A DNA stretch of 64,000 nucleotides. It comes from Streptomyces lydicus (GTDB lineage: Bacteria; Actinomycetota; Actinomycetes; Streptomycetales; Streptomycetaceae). This document shows, piece by piece, positions 28,834 to 37,754 of this stretch. Numbering within the stretch: the stretch's first letter is position 1; each line of letters starts with the position of its first letter. Location of the stretch: NCBI RefSeq assembly GCF_000717345.1, contig NZ_JNZA01000005.1:124001-188000 (forward strand). Direction: 5' to 3'. The notes under the pieces are model-generated. The model saw only the letters and a list, made by a program, of their open reading frames with translations. It was not told the DNA's origin and made no database searches. A program made the translations under genes and the position numbers.

Positions 28834-29519
28834 CGCCGGAGGGATCCCTGCTCGTGGCGGAGGGGCTGCACAAGGCGTACGGCCCCACGCCCGCCCTCGA
28901 CGGCGCGGACTTCTCGATCCACCCGGGCGAGGTCGTCGCCGTCATGGGCCCCTCCGGGTCCGGCAAGTCGACGCTGCTGCACTGCCTGGCCGGCATCATC
29001 GCCCCGGACTCCGGCACCGTCCGCTACGGCCCGCACACCCTCACCGGCCTCAGCGACGCCCGGCGCAGCGCCCTGCGCCGCACCGACTTCGGCTTCGTCT
29101 TCCAATTCGGCCAGCTGGTACCGGAGTTGACCGCGCTGGAGAACGTCGCACTGCCGCTGCGGCTGAACGGCACCAAGCGCAAGGAGGCCGAGCGGCAGGC
29201 CCGCGAGTGGCTGGAGCGCCTGGAGGTGGACACCGTCGCGCAGCAGCGCCCCGGTGAGCTCTCCGGCGGCCAGGGCCAGCGGATCGCGGTCGCCCGCGCG
29301 CTGGCCACCCGCCCCCGGGTGGTCTTCGCCGACGAGCCGACCGGCGCCCTGGACTCCCTCAACGGCGAGCGGGTGCTGACCCTGCTCACCGACGCCGCCC
29401 GCGACACCCACGCCGCGGTCGTCCTGGTCACCCACGAGGCACGGGTCGCCGCCTACTCCGACCGGGAGATCGTCGTCCGCGACGGCAAAGTGAAGGACAT
29501 GATGGCGGGCTTGATATGA
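28830..29519 (+). CDS. ABC transporter ATP-binding protein, copy B
   Basis: 229-residue paralogue of the copy A ATPase with intact Walker A GPSGSGKST, signature SGGQGQRIAVARAL, Walker B VVFADEPTGALD and VTHEA. It is translationally coupled both to padR (ATGA at 28830) and to the downstream permease (ATGA at 29516). Confidence 0.93.
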   Translation: MTPEGSLLVAEGLHKAYGPTPALDGADFSIHPGEVVAVMGPSGSGKSTLLHCLAGIIAPDSGTVRYGPHTLTGLSDARRSALRRTDFGFVFQFGQLVPELTALENVALPLRLNGTKRKEAERQAREWLERLEVDTVAQQRPGELSGGQGQRIAVARALATRPRVVFADEPTGALDSLNGERVLTLLTDAARDTHAAVVLVTHEARVAAYSDREIVVRDGKVKDMMAGLI

Positions 29520-31951
29520 GCCCGCTGCCCTCCCGTGCCGGCGACGGCGGCGGGCGCGGCGGCGGCCGGGACCGGGACGCGGCGGCCCGCCGGGACCCGC
29601 TCGCCGCACCGCGCACCGGCCCCGCCGTCTGGGGCCGCGACCTCGCGATGGGCATCCGGTTCGCGGCCGGCGGCGGCCGCGAGGGCTGGATCCGTACGGC
29701 GCTGACGGCGGCCGGCGTCGCCCTGGGCGTGGCGGTCCTCCTCCTCGGCGCGTCCGTACCGTCCCTGATGGACGCCTGGCACGGCCGCGAGAAGGCCCGC
29801 GAGAACCTCGGCCAGGTCCACCAGCCCCGGGCGGCCGACACCACCCTGCGCTACGCCTCGGTCGACACCACCTTCCGCGGGACGCCGATCCGCGGCCGGC
29901 TGGTCCGTCCCGACGGCGCCCACCCGCCCGTACCGCCCGGCGTGCGCCACCTCCCCGGCGCCGGCCGGATGCTGGTCTCCCCCGCCCTCAAGGAACTGCT
30001 GGACTCCCCCGAAGGCGCCCTGCTGCGCGACCGCCTGCCCTACCGGATCGCCGGCACCATCGGCGACGCCGGCCTGCTCGGCCCGCGGGAACTCACCTAC
30101 GTCGCGCAGAGCGCCACCCTCGCCGCGCCCGACGGCTACCGCATCGACCACTTCGGCAAGAACTGGGACCCGACGCCGATGCAGACCCCCGCCGTGCTCC
30201 TGGTGATCATGACGTGTGTGGCCCTGCTGACGCCCGTCATGGTCTTCATCGGCACGTCCGTGCGGTTCGGCTACGAGCGCCGCGAACGACGGCTGGCCGC
30301 GCTGCGCCTGGTCGGCGCCGACGTCGGCACCACCCGCCGGGTCGCCTCCGGCGAGGCGCTGTTCGGCTCCCTGCTGGGGCTGCTCGGCGGGGCCGCGCTC
30401 TTCGTGGGCGGCCGGCTGTCCGCGCCGCTGATCACCCTCTGGGGCATCAACGTCTTCCCCTCGGACGTCACCCCCGGCCCGCTCGCCGCGACGCTCGTCG
30501 GGCTGCTCGTGCCGACCGCGGCCGTCCTGGTCACGCTGTTCGCCCAGCGCGGGATCACTGTCGAGCCGCTGGGCGTCGTCCGCAACCGGCCGCCGGTCCG
30601 CCGCCGGCTGTGGTGGCGGGTGGCGCTGCCCGCGCTGGGCGCCCTGCTCCTGGTCCCCCTGACGTGGGGGGAGAAGTGGACCGACACCCCGCTCAACACC
30701 GCCCGGTTCGCGGCCGGCTCGCTGCTGCTGCTGATCGGCGTCACCGCGCTGCTGCCCTGGCTGGTGGACGCGGTGGTCAGCCGGCTGCACGGCGGCCCGG
30801 TCCCGTGGCAACTGGCCGTCCGCCGCCTCCAGTTGAACAGCGGCTCGGCCACCCGCGCGGTCAGCGGGATCACCGTCGCGGTGGCCGGCGCGATCGCGAT
30901 CCACATGCTGATGACGGGCATGCAGGCCGGCTACGCCGCGGCGTACGCGGAGTCCGGCAAGATCCCGCGGATCGGCCTGTGGGGCAACGCCAGGAGCTGG
31001 TCCGGGACCGAGCAGGCGCTCGGCGCGCTGCATGCCACCCCCGGGGTGACCGCCGCCCGCGGCACCGTCGACGCCCTGATCGGGCCGCTCCCGGCGGCCG
31101 GCCGGCCGCAGGACGACCTCCGCCCCTGGACCCTCGCCGTCGGAAGCTGCGCCGAACTGCGCACCCTCGCCCGCCTTCCCTCCTGCCGGGACGGCGACGT
31201 CTTCCGCACCACCAACGCCCCCGGCACGGACGTCCCGGTGGCCCCCGGCCGGACCGTGGACCTCAACACCGCGATCGGCCCGGACGATCAGGTGACGCCG
31301 CAACCCTGGACGGTCCCCGGCACCACGCGCCCGGTGCAGCTGCGCGACCCCGGCCGGGAGCCCGGCCGCTTCTCCTACGACCTGCTGGCCACCCCGTCGT
31401 CCCTCGACCTCGGCCGGCTCAACAGCCCCACCGCGGAATTGCAGGTCGACTTCGACCGCGCCACCCCCGACGCGGTGGAGCACATCCGCAACACCGCCGC
31501 CCGGATCGACCCGATGATGAACGAGTACTCCGCGGTCGACAACCCGCACGACGGGCCGTACACCAGCGTCCGCAACGGCCTGTTCATCGGCGCGGTGATC
31601 ACCCTGCTGCTGATCGGCGCGGGCCTGATCATCTCCACCGTCGAGCAGCTCCACGAACGCCGTCGCCTGCTGTCCACCCTCGATGCCTACGGCACCCGCC
31701 GCGCCACCCTGGGCTGGTCGGTCCTGTGGCAGACCGCCCTCCCCGTCGTGCTCGGCCTCGCCCTGGCGCTGGCCTGCGGCCTGTCCCTGGGCTCGCTGCT
31801 GCTCGCCATGATCGACAGCGCGGTGACCGTGGACTGGCCCGTCGTCACCGCCATGACCGGCATCGGCGGCGCCGTCATCCTCTTCGTCACCGCCCTGAGC
31901 CTCCCGCCGCTGTGGCGCATGATGCGGCCGGAGGGCCTGCGAACGGAGTGA
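29516..31951 (+). CDS. FtsX-like ABC transporter permease, copy B
   Basis: 811-residue paralogue of the copy A permease with the same topology. An N-terminal Gly/Arg-rich cytoplasmic stretch precedes helix 1 (about 60-80). FtsX domain 1 carries RERRLAALRLVGADVGTTRR. The central extracytoplasmic domain, about residues 470-690, differs most from copy A. The protein ends in LPPLWRMMRPEGLRTE. Divergence concentrated outside the membrane suggests a different ligand or partner from copy A (inference). Confidence 0.88.
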   Translation: MSPLPSRAGDGGGRGGGRDRDAAARRDPLAAPRTGPAVWGRDLAMGIRFAAGGGREGWIRTALTAAGVALGVAVLLLGASVPSLMDAWHGREKARENLGQVHQPRAADTTLRYASVDTTFRGTPIRGRLVRPDGAHPPVPPGVRHLPGAGRMLVSPALKELLDSPEGALLRDRLPYRIAGTIGDAGLLGPRELTYVAQSATLAAPDGYRIDHFGKNWDPTPMQTPAVLLVIMTCVALLTPVMVFIGTSVRFGYERRERRLAALRLVGADVGTTRRVASGEALFGSLLGLLGGAALFVGGRLSAPLITLWGINVFPSDVTPGPLAATLVGLLVPTAAVLVTLFAQRGITVEPLGVVRNRPPVRRRLWWRVALPALGALLLVPLTWGEKWTDTPLNTARFAAGSLLLLIGVTALLPWLVDAVVSRLHGGPVPWQLAVRRLQLNSGSATRAVSGITVAVAGAIAIHMLMTGMQAGYAAAYAESGKIPRIGLWGNARSWSGTEQALGALHATPGVTAARGTVDALIGPLPAAGRPQDDLRPWTLAVGSCAELRTLARLPSCRDGDVFRTTNAPGTDVPVAPGRTVDLNTAIGPDDQVTPQPWTVPGTTRPVQLRDPGREPGRFSYDLLATPSSLDLGRLNSPTAELQVDFDRATPDAVEHIRNTAARIDPMMNEYSAVDNPHDGPYTSVRNGLFIGAVITLLLIGAGLIISTVEQLHERRRLLSTLDAYGTRRATLGWSVLWQTALPVVLGLALALACGLSLGSLLLAMIDSAVTVDWPVVTAMTGIGGAVILFVTALSLPPLWRMMRPEGLRTE

Positions 31952-32053
31952 GCGGGACGGGCTCGCCTCGAACGGGTGAACGTCGTCGTACGAGACGGCT
32001 GCGCGGCGCTCTGCCTACGATGATGGTCTCGATACCAGCCACTAGGAGGCGCC

Positions 32054-32650
32054 ATGTCTGCCGCAGCGGTCGAGCACCCCTGCGAGGATGAGCCCACCCT
32101 GCTCGACGAAGCAGAAAAGCTCACCGAGATGCTTCCCGGCTACCGCGTCGAGATTCTCGGGGGAGCAATCACCGTGACACCATCCGCCGACGGCGCCCAT
32201 GCGGTCTCCTTGACCGACATCGCCTACGCGTTCGCTCCGGTTCACGGTGGCCAGACCTATGTGGCCCAGTCGATGGGCGTATGGCTCCCCGATGGTCCTT
32301 TCAACTACGCGATCCCGGACCTGTCCGTCGTGGACGCCGATTTCCGCGAGCACCGCATCGAGAAGAACAACTACGATCCCGCGATCTTCCGCCTGGCGCT
32401 GGAGGTCACCTCGTCCAACCACGCGACCGATCTCAAGACAAAGGTCGTCGCCTATGCCATCGCCAAGATCCCGGTCTACGTCATCGTCGACAGGAGGAAC
32501 CACCGCATCCACGTGCTGACCGACCCCTACGCCAACGAATACCGCAGTCACCGGGTCCACGCGCCCGGCGAGCAGATCACGCTCCCGGACTCCGTCGGAG
32601 CGGAGGTCGTCCTGGACGTCGCCGCGATCCTCGAAACCGCCCGCCCCTGA
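32054..32650 (+). CDS. Uma2-family (DUF820) putative endonuclease
   Basis: 198-residue PD-(D/E)XK-fold protein of the Uma2/DUF820 family, abundant in Streptomyces and of unknown role. It has YRVEILGGAITVTPSADGAH, YAIPDLSVVDADF (first acidic residue), LALEVTSSN (E-x motif) and KTKVVAYAIAKIPVYVIVD. ATG 32054 has GGAGG upstream. It ends three bases before the converging oxyR stop, with no hairpin between. Confidence 0.85.
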   Translation: MSAAAVEHPCEDEPTLLDEAEKLTEMLPGYRVEILGGAITVTPSADGAHAVSLTDIAYAFAPVHGGQTYVAQSMGVWLPDGPFNYAIPDLSVVDADFREHRIEKNNYDPAIFRLALEVTSSNHATDLKTKVVAYAIAKIPVYVIVDRRNHRIHVLTDPYANEYRSHRVHAPGEQITLPDSVGAEVVLDVAAILETARP

Positions 32651-32653
32651 CCC

Positions 32654-33607
32654 TCACCCCGTCGCCATCCGCACCGGCAGCCCCCGCAGCGCCCCGCGCA
32701 ACGCCTCCGCGAACGCCTCGAATTCGTTCTGCCGGGCGGCGCCCGTACGCATGGCGAGGGCGATGCGCCGGGAGGGCGCCGGGTCGGCGAAGTAGCCGGT
32801 GGTGAGCTGGTCGTTGCGGGCCGTTTCGACGCGGAGGGCCGTACGGGGCAGCAGGGTCACGCCCATGCCGCCGGCCACCAGCTGCACCAGCGTGGACAGG
32901 CCGGCCGCACTCGTGGTCACGGGGGTGTTCTCGTCCCGGCCGGCCTCGCGGCAGATGTCCAGGGCCTGGTCGCGCAGGCAGTGCCCCTCGTCGAGCAGCA
33001 GCAGGTCGAGTTCCTGGAGGGCCTGGCGGGGGATGTCGCCGCGGCCGCCGAGCCAGTGGTCCTTGGGGGCGACCAGGACGAAGTCCTCGTCGAAGAGGGG
33101 GAGTTCGGTGACCTGGGGGACGCCGAGGGGGACGGCGAGGAGCAGCAGGTCGAGCCGGCCGTGGGCCAGGCCGTCCAGGAGCGAGGCGGTCTGCTCCTCG
33201 TGGACCTGGAGGTCCAGGTCGGGGTAGGTGTCATGGACCAGCCGCAGCACCGTCGGCAGGAGATACGGCGCGACGGTGGGGATCACCCCGAGGCGCAGCA
33301 CGCCCGTGAAGGGTGCGCGGGCCGCCTCCGCCTCCTCCATCAGGTCGCCGACGGCCTCCAGGACCGTACGGGCCCGGGCCGCCACCCGCTCCCCCGCCGG
33401 AGAGAGCAGCACCTTGCGCGTCGTACGCTCCAGGAGCTGCACCCCGAGCGTTTCCTCCAGCGCGGAGACCGCCCCGGACAGCGCGGGCTGGCTCATGCCG
33501 ATCTCGGCTGCCGCCTCGCGGAAGTGCAGATGCTCGGCCACCGCGGCGAACGCGCGCAGCTGGGCAAGGCTGGGCTGGCGGGGCCGTCCGCCCACCGGTG
33601 AAGCCAC
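32654..33607 (-). CDS. oxyR: LysR-type peroxide regulator OxyR
   Basis: 317-residue LysR-family regulator. Helix-turn-helix is at about 13-70 (LAQLRAFAAVAEHLHFREAA, MSQPALSGAVSAL, ERTTRKVLLSP). The redox cysteines are in LDEGHCLRDQALDICR (Cys210 and Cys219), with the GHC(L)RD pattern of OxyR. GTG 33607 is preceded by GGAGG at good spacing. It is divergent from ahpCD, the classical Streptomyces arrangement, and should activate ahpC on peroxide oxidation. Confidence 0.93.
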   Translation of the reverse strand: MASPVGGRPRQPSLAQLRAFAAVAEHLHFREAAAEIGMSQPALSGAVSALEETLGVQLLERTTRKVLLSPAGERVAARARTVLEAVGDLMEEAEAARAPFTGVLRLGVIPTVAPYLLPTVLRLVHDTYPDLDLQVHEEQTASLLDGLAHGRLDLLLLAVPLGVPQVTELPLFDEDFVLVAPKDHWLGGRGDIPRQALQELDLLLLDEGHCLRDQALDICREAGRDENTPVTTSAAGLSTLVQLVAGGMGVTLLPRTALRVETARNDQLTTGYFADPAPSRRIALAMRTGAARQNEFEAFAEALRGALRGLPVRMATG

Positions 33608-33641
33608 TGATAACCACCTCCGATCAACATCAACCAGTCTA

Positions 33642-33664
33642 GCTATTTCCCTGATCAATAGCTC
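33642..33664. promoter_or_regulatory. Candidate OxyR-binding site in the oxyR-ahpC intergenic region
   Basis: AGCTATT-N9-AATAGCT, a perfect 7-bp-arm inverted repeat carrying the ATAG/CTAT half-sites expected for OxyR. It is placed between the divergent oxyR and ahpC starts. Confidence 0.6.
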
Positions 33665-33747
33665 GTGTGCCACTGTGTGACTCGTCCAAGCCTCATAGAA
33701 CGACTGAAAGACCCCACAAGGGACTTTCTGTGCTACAAGGAGAGCGT

Positions 33748-34302
33748 GTGCTCACTGTCGGTGACAAGTTCCCCGAGTTCGACCTGACTGCCTGTGTCTC
33801 GCTGGAGAAGGGCAAGGAGTTCGAGCAGATCAACCACAAGACCTACGAGGGCAAGTGGAAGATCGTCTTCGCGTGGCCCAAGGACTTCACCTTCGTGTGC
33901 CCGACCGAGATCGCGGCCTTCGGCAAGCTGAACGAAGAGTTCGCCGACCGTGACGCCCAGATCCTCGGCTTCTCCGGCGACTCCGAGTTCGTGCACCACG
34001 CCTGGCGCAAGGACCACCCGGACCTGACCGACCTGCCCTTCCCGATGCTCGCCGACTCGAAGCACGAGCTCATGCGCGACCTGGGCATCGAGGGCGAGGA
34101 CGGCTTCGCGCAGCGCGCCGTCTTCATCGTCGACCAGAACAACGAGATCCAGTTCACGATGGTGACCGCCGGCTCCGTCGGCCGTAACCCCAAGGAGGTC
34201 CTCCGGGTCCTCGACGCTCTCCAGACGGACGAGCTGTGCCCCTGCAACTGGAGCAAGGGCGAGGACACCCTGGACCCGGTCAGCCTGCTGGCAGGTGAGT
34301 GA
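33748..34302 (+). CDS. ahpC: Alkyl hydroperoxide reductase subunit C
   Basis: Two-Cys peroxiredoxin, 184 residues. The peroxidatic Cys51 is in [12 protein letters not shown] and the resolving Cys164 is in ELCPCNW. GTG 33748 is preceded by AAGGAGAG. It reduces peroxides and organic hydroperoxides and is recycled by AhpD, whose gene starts five bases after the stop. Expected to be induced by OxyR. Confidence 0.95.
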   Translation: MLTVGDKFPEFDLTACVSLEKGKEFEQINHKTYEGKWKIVFAWPKDFTFVCPTEIAAFGKLNEEFADRDAQILGFSGDSEFVHHAWRKDHPDLTDLPFPMLADSKHELMRDLGIEGEDGFAQRAVFIVDQNNEIQFTMVTAGSVGRNPKEVLRVLDALQTDELCPCNWSKGEDTLDPVSLLAGE

Positions 34303-34307
34303 CACCC

Positions 34308-34841
34308 ATGGCTCTCGATGACCTCAAGTCCGCGGTTCCGGACTACGCCAAGGACCTGAAGCTGAACCTCGGTTCGGTGATCGGCAACAGCGACCTGCCC
34401 GCTCAGCAGCTGTGGGGCACGGTGCTCGCCTGCGCGATCGCCTCGCGCTCGCCGAAGGTGCTGCGCGAGCTGGAGCCCGAGGCGAAGGCGAACCTCTCCG
34501 CCGAGGCGTACACCGCTGCCAAGTCCGCGGCCGCCGTCATGGCGATGAACAACGTCTTCTACCGGACCCGGCACCTGCTGTCGGACCCCGAGTACGGCAA
34601 CCTGCGCGCCGGGCTGCGGATGAACGTCATCGGCAACCCGGGCGTCGACAAGGTCGACTTCGAGCTGTGGTCGCTGGCCGTCTCGGCCATCAACGGCTGC
34701 GGCATGTGCCTGGACTCGCACGAGCAGGTGCTGCGCAAGGCCGGCGTGGAGCGCGAGACGATCCAGGAGGCCGTCAAGATCGCGGCCGTCCTGCAGGCCG
34801 TCGGCGCCACGCTGGACGCCGAGGCCGCGCTCGCCGAGTAA
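34308..34841 (+). CDS. ahpD: Alkylhydroperoxidase AhpD
   Basis: 177-residue AhpD with the redox centre [10 protein letters not shown] (Cys131, Cys134, His138). It links AhpC to lipoamide-based reduction in actinobacteria. ATG 34308 was chosen over 34299, which would overlap ahpC. It is followed by a strong terminator. Confidence 0.95.
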   Translation: MALDDLKSAVPDYAKDLKLNLGSVIGNSDLPAQQLWGTVLACAIASRSPKVLRELEPEAKANLSAEAYTAAKSAAAVMAMNNVFYRTRHLLSDPEYGNLRAGLRMNVIGNPGVDKVDFELWSLAVSAINGCGMCLDSHEQVLRKAGVERETIQEAVKIAAVLQAVGATLDAEAALAE

Positions 34842-34877
34842 TCCGGCACCCGCGCGGCGCCTCGCGCCACGTATCGA

Positions 34878-34914
34878 CGAAACCCCCGCAGACCGTGCGT
34901 CTGCGGGGGTTTCG
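34878..34914 (+). terminator. Terminator after ahpD
   Basis: Perfect 16-bp stem (34878-34893 with 34899-34914) and 5-base loop. It also faces the convergent AI-2E gene. Confidence 0.85.
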
Positions 34915-34948
34915 CGTGCGCCGTCATGTGCGGCCCGGCAGGCGCCCG

Positions 34949-36505
34949 TTACCCGGGCGGCTCCTGGGACGTGCGTGCCGACGGGGGCAGGGTCGGTGCC
35001 ACCCCGATCGCGGTGGCGCCCCGGGGCGCCACCGACATCCGCAGCGCCTGCTCCCTGGAGTACGAGCGCAGATAGCCGACGGCCGTATTGAGGACCGCCA
35101 CCAGCGGGACCGCGACGACCGCACCGCCGATGCCGGCGATCAGACCGCCCGCGGCGACGGAGAGGATCACCGCCAGCGGGTGCACCCGGACCGCCCGGCC
35201 CAGGATGAACGGCTGGAGGACGTGGCCCTCGATCTGCTGCACGGCCAGCACCACCGCCAGCACCATCAGCGCCGTGAACACGCCCTGGGTCACCAGCGCG
35301 ACCACGCAGGCCAGCGCGCCCGAGACCACCGCGCCCACCAGCGGGATGAAGGCGAACAGGAAGATGAAGACCGCGAGCGGGACGGCCAGCGGCACATTGA
35401 GGAAGTACAGCCCGATGCCGATGAAGATGGCGTCGATGAGCGCCACGAGGACCGTGCCGCGCACATAGGCGGTCAGCGTCCGCCAGGCCCGCGGCCCGGC
35501 GCCCGCCACGCCCTCGCGGGCCGCGCCCGGGACGAGCCTGAGCAGCCACTCCCAGATCCGCCGCCCGTCGTAGAGCAGGAAGAGCGTGGTGAACATCGCC
35601 AGCAGGATGCCGGTGAACACCTCCAGGACGACGGTGACGCCCTCCAGACCGGCCGAGGTGATCGCCTCGGTGTTGGCGCCGATCGCGTCCTGGAGGTTCT
35701 TGGCGATGCTGTTGATCTGACTCTCGGTCACATGGAACGGACTCTTCAGCAGCCAGCCCTTGAGCTCGCTGATGCCCTCCTGGATGCGGCTGGAGACCGA
35801 GTCGATGTTGTCCTGGACCTGCCATACGACGAACCAGCCGACCAGACCCATGATCACGAAGCCGCCGATGAAGGTCAGCGCGGTGGCCGGCCCGCGCGGC
35901 AGCCCGCGCCGGCGCAGCCAGCCCACCGTCGGCTGCAGCAGCGCGGTGATCAGCATCGCCGCGATGAACGACAGCACGACCAGCTGGATCGTGGTGATGA
36001 CCCGCGCCAGCACCCACAGCGTGGCGGCCAGCACCAGCAGCCGCCAGCCCGCCTCGGCGGCGACCCGCATGCCCCACGGCACCGCGTCGACCGGATCGGG
36101 ACGGGCCGCGACGGCCGGTGCGTAGGAGGGCGGGGCGGGAACGGACTCCGGCGTGCGCGCGGCATCGGCGTCCGGTGCCCCGGCCGCCTCCGTCGCCGGC
36201 GCCGGCTCTGTTGCGGTGTCCGTCCGCGGAGTCCGCTGCGGCGCACGGGGCTCGGCGACCGTGCCCACCACACCGTGGACGACGGCCCCCTCGGGCCTTT
36301 TCACGCCACCGGCCGGGTGCCCGTCAGCGTGCTCGGCACGCCTCAGCTCCTCCGGGTCGCCGGCCTCCCCCAGGGAGTCCGACAGGCTCCCTCCAGGGGA
36401 GACCTCCACCGCGGCCTCCGCACGGCGGCGCTGTTCCTCCAGCCGCTGCGAGAGACGCGTCAGACCGGCGCCGAGGCCGCCGACCCACTGAGGCAATCTG
36501 GACAT
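34949..36505 (-). CDS. AI-2E family transporter
   Basis: 518-residue membrane protein of the AI-2E/PerM family. The N-terminal ~145 residues are cytoplasmic and low-complexity. About eight helices follow (PWGMRVAAEAGWRLLVLAAT, FIAAMLITALLQP, LRRRGLPRGPATALTFIGGF, YVRGTVLVALIDAIFIGIGL, FIPLVGAVVSGALA, VQQIEGHVLQPFILGRAVRV). The C-terminal tail is Pro/Ala/Thr-rich. ATG 36505 follows GGAAAGGGAC. The family name does not prove autoinducer transport; some members are Na+/H+ antiporters. Confidence 0.85.
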   Translation of the reverse strand: MSRLPQWVGGLGAGLTRLSQRLEEQRRRAEAAVEVSPGGSLSDSLGEAGDPEELRRAEHADGHPAGGVKRPEGAVVHGVVGTVAEPRAPQRTPRTDTATEPAPATEAAGAPDADAARTPESVPAPPSYAPAVAARPDPVDAVPWGMRVAAEAGWRLLVLAATLWVLARVITTIQLVVLSFIAAMLITALLQPTVGWLRRRGLPRGPATALTFIGGFVIMGLVGWFVVWQVQDNIDSVSSRIQEGISELKGWLLKSPFHVTESQINSIAKNLQDAIGANTEAITSAGLEGVTVVLEVFTGILLAMFTTLFLLYDGRRIWEWLLRLVPGAAREGVAGAGPRAWRTLTAYVRGTVLVALIDAIFIGIGLYFLNVPLAVPLAVFIFLFAFIPLVGAVVSGALACVVALVTQGVFTALMVLAVVLAVQQIEGHVLQPFILGRAVRVHPLAVILSVAAGGLIAGIGGAVVAVPLVAVLNTAVGYLRSYSREQALRMSVAPRGATAIGVAPTLPPSARTSQEPPG

Positions 36506-36570
36506 GTCCCTTTCCTCTTCCCCTCCCACGCACCACACCTGATGGCACGACGTTACCTGTGCCGGACACG

Positions 36571-36605
36571 CGAAACCCCCGACGCGGGTGCGTTCGGGGG
36601 TTTCG
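36571..36605 (-). terminator. Terminator after the SLT-domain gene
   Basis: 12-bp perfect stem (36571-36582 with 36594-36605) between the SLT gene and the AI-2E gene, both on the minus strand. Confidence 0.75.
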
Positions 36606-36631
36606 GACGTGCGGTGGTGCGGCCGGCGGGC

Positions 36632-37330
36632 CTAGTACCAGCTGTTGGCCTGCCAGAACGACCAGGCGCCGCAGGGGCTGCCGTAACGGTCGTTCATGTA
36701 GTTGAGGCCCCACTTGATCTGGGTCGCCGGGTTGGTCTGCCAGTCGGAGCCGGCCGAGGACATCTTGGAGCCGGGCAGCGCCTGGACGAGCCCGTAGGCG
36801 CCCGAGGAGGCGTTGGTGGCCCGGTAGTTCCAGCCGGACTCGTGGTCCACGATGTTGCTGAAGCACTGGAACTGGTCGCCGGCCATCATCTGGCGGGCGA
36901 TCGCCTGTGTCTCGGCGACGGAGTACGAGCTCTTGCCCAGGAGGTCGCCCAGGTCGGCGCGCGAGGAGGAGCGGGTTGCGGCCTGCTCCTTCTTCTTGCG
37001 CGCGTCGGCGTCCTTCTTGGCCTTGGCCTCGTCCGCGGCGTCCTTCTTGCTCTGCGCGGTCTCCGCTGCTGCCTTGCGGGCGGCTTCCTGTGCGGACTTG
37101 AGGGCTGCCGCATCCGCCTGGGTGGACTGGTCGTCCGCCTGCTGCGTCAGGGAAGCCGTCTGCACCTGGGCCTGTGCGCCCGCGGGGATGTCTGCGATCG
37201 TCGCATCGGCGGCGGTGGCCTCGGCGCTGACCGAAGCGGGCTGCCCTGCGGCGACGCCGACCACGGCGCCGACGGTGGTGACCGCGGTGGCGGATGCCAC
37301 GGCGAATCCCCGGACCGAGATCCGGCTCAC
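36632..37330 (-). CDS. Secreted lytic-transglycosylase-like (SLT) protein
   Basis: 232-residue cell-wall hydrolase candidate. The signal peptide (about 1-35, VRGFAVASATAVTTVGAVVGVAA) is followed by an Ala/Lys/Gln-rich coiled-coil linker (about 60-125, AALKSAQEAARKAAAE). The C-terminal SLT-like domain has IVDHESGWNYRATNASSGAYGL, where the Glu of HESGW is the expected catalytic residue, then WGLNYMNDRYGSPCGAWSFWQ. GTG 37330 has GAAGGA six bases upstream; ATG 37348 is an alternative. A leader of over 300 bases without genes precedes it. Confidence 0.85.
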   Translation of the reverse strand: MSRISVRGFAVASATAVTTVGAVVGVAAGQPASVSAEATAADATIADIPAGAQAQVQTASLTQQADDQSTQADAAALKSAQEAARKAAAETAQSKKDAADEAKAKKDADARKKKEQAATRSSSRADLGDLLGKSSYSVAETQAIARQMMAGDQFQCFSNIVDHESGWNYRATNASSGAYGLVQALPGSKMSSAGSDWQTNPATQIKWGLNYMNDRYGSPCGAWSFWQANSWY

Positions 37331-37754
37331 ACGTTTTCCTTCCAGCATCGCCCGCTTAGGTGACCTCGCGGACGCAATCGTGCCCCTGGCGCTGACCTCC
37401 CCTTGTTCCGGGCCCTGTTGAGCAGGCGGGACCGGCTGGTCACGGGAGGCACTGGCCCGGTACGTCCCCCTCGGGGTCCGCGTGGTGCTCGGGCGGCATA
37501 CGGCGATTCGCTATGAAGTTCAGTTGTTGTCCCCACCGCTGGGGGTGGTGGTGCTGCCGTATGCGGGGCCTGACAGGACCCAGACTCTGCCCGAACGGCA
37601 CGCCGGGAAGCAATTCCCTGCTGGGTGTGAAAGCTCACACCTCGTTTACGCCCAATGATTTTCGGATACTCGCACGCAGCGGAACGCCGCCCGGCTAAGC
37701 TCCTTCGCTTTGCCGGACGGCGCGTCCTACAACAGGTCAGATCCGGACAACCGG
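37331..37754 (-). other. Long leader/promoter region of the SLT gene (424 bases)
   Basis: No gene is supported here. It contains a 9-bp long-range stem (37496-37504 with 37556-37564), local GC hairpins, the palindrome GGTGTGA-AAGC-TCACACC (37624-37641), and near the start codon GGTCACCTAAGCGGGCGAT on the minus strand. That last stretch is reminiscent of the 3' side of c-di-AMP (ydaO-type) riboswitches found before cell-wall hydrolase genes. The match is weak and is only a suggestion. Confidence 0.35.
37624..37641. promoter_or_regulatory. Palindrome GGTGTGA-AAGC-TCACACC
   Basis: Perfect 7-bp-arm inverted repeat about 295 bases upstream of the SLT start, with TGTGA/TCACA half-sites like those of CRP-family regulators but a 4-base rather than 6-base spacer. 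Confidence 0.45.

Larger units (their letters stand above)
25097..31951 (+). repeat. Tandem duplication of an ABC ATPase + FtsX permease module
   Basis: Two modules in the same order and orientation (25097-28176 and 28830-31951) flank one padR gene. The ATPases share long identical DNA runs, for instance around 25366-25430 and 29101-29160. The permeases align along their whole length but have diverged more, mainly in the extracytoplasmic domain. Confidence 0.85.

Noticed and set aside
37513..37698. 61-residue plus-strand frame in the SLT leader
   Set aside because: Composition is random-like with many Cys/Trp and no ribosome-binding site; the region is better explained as a leader or promoter.
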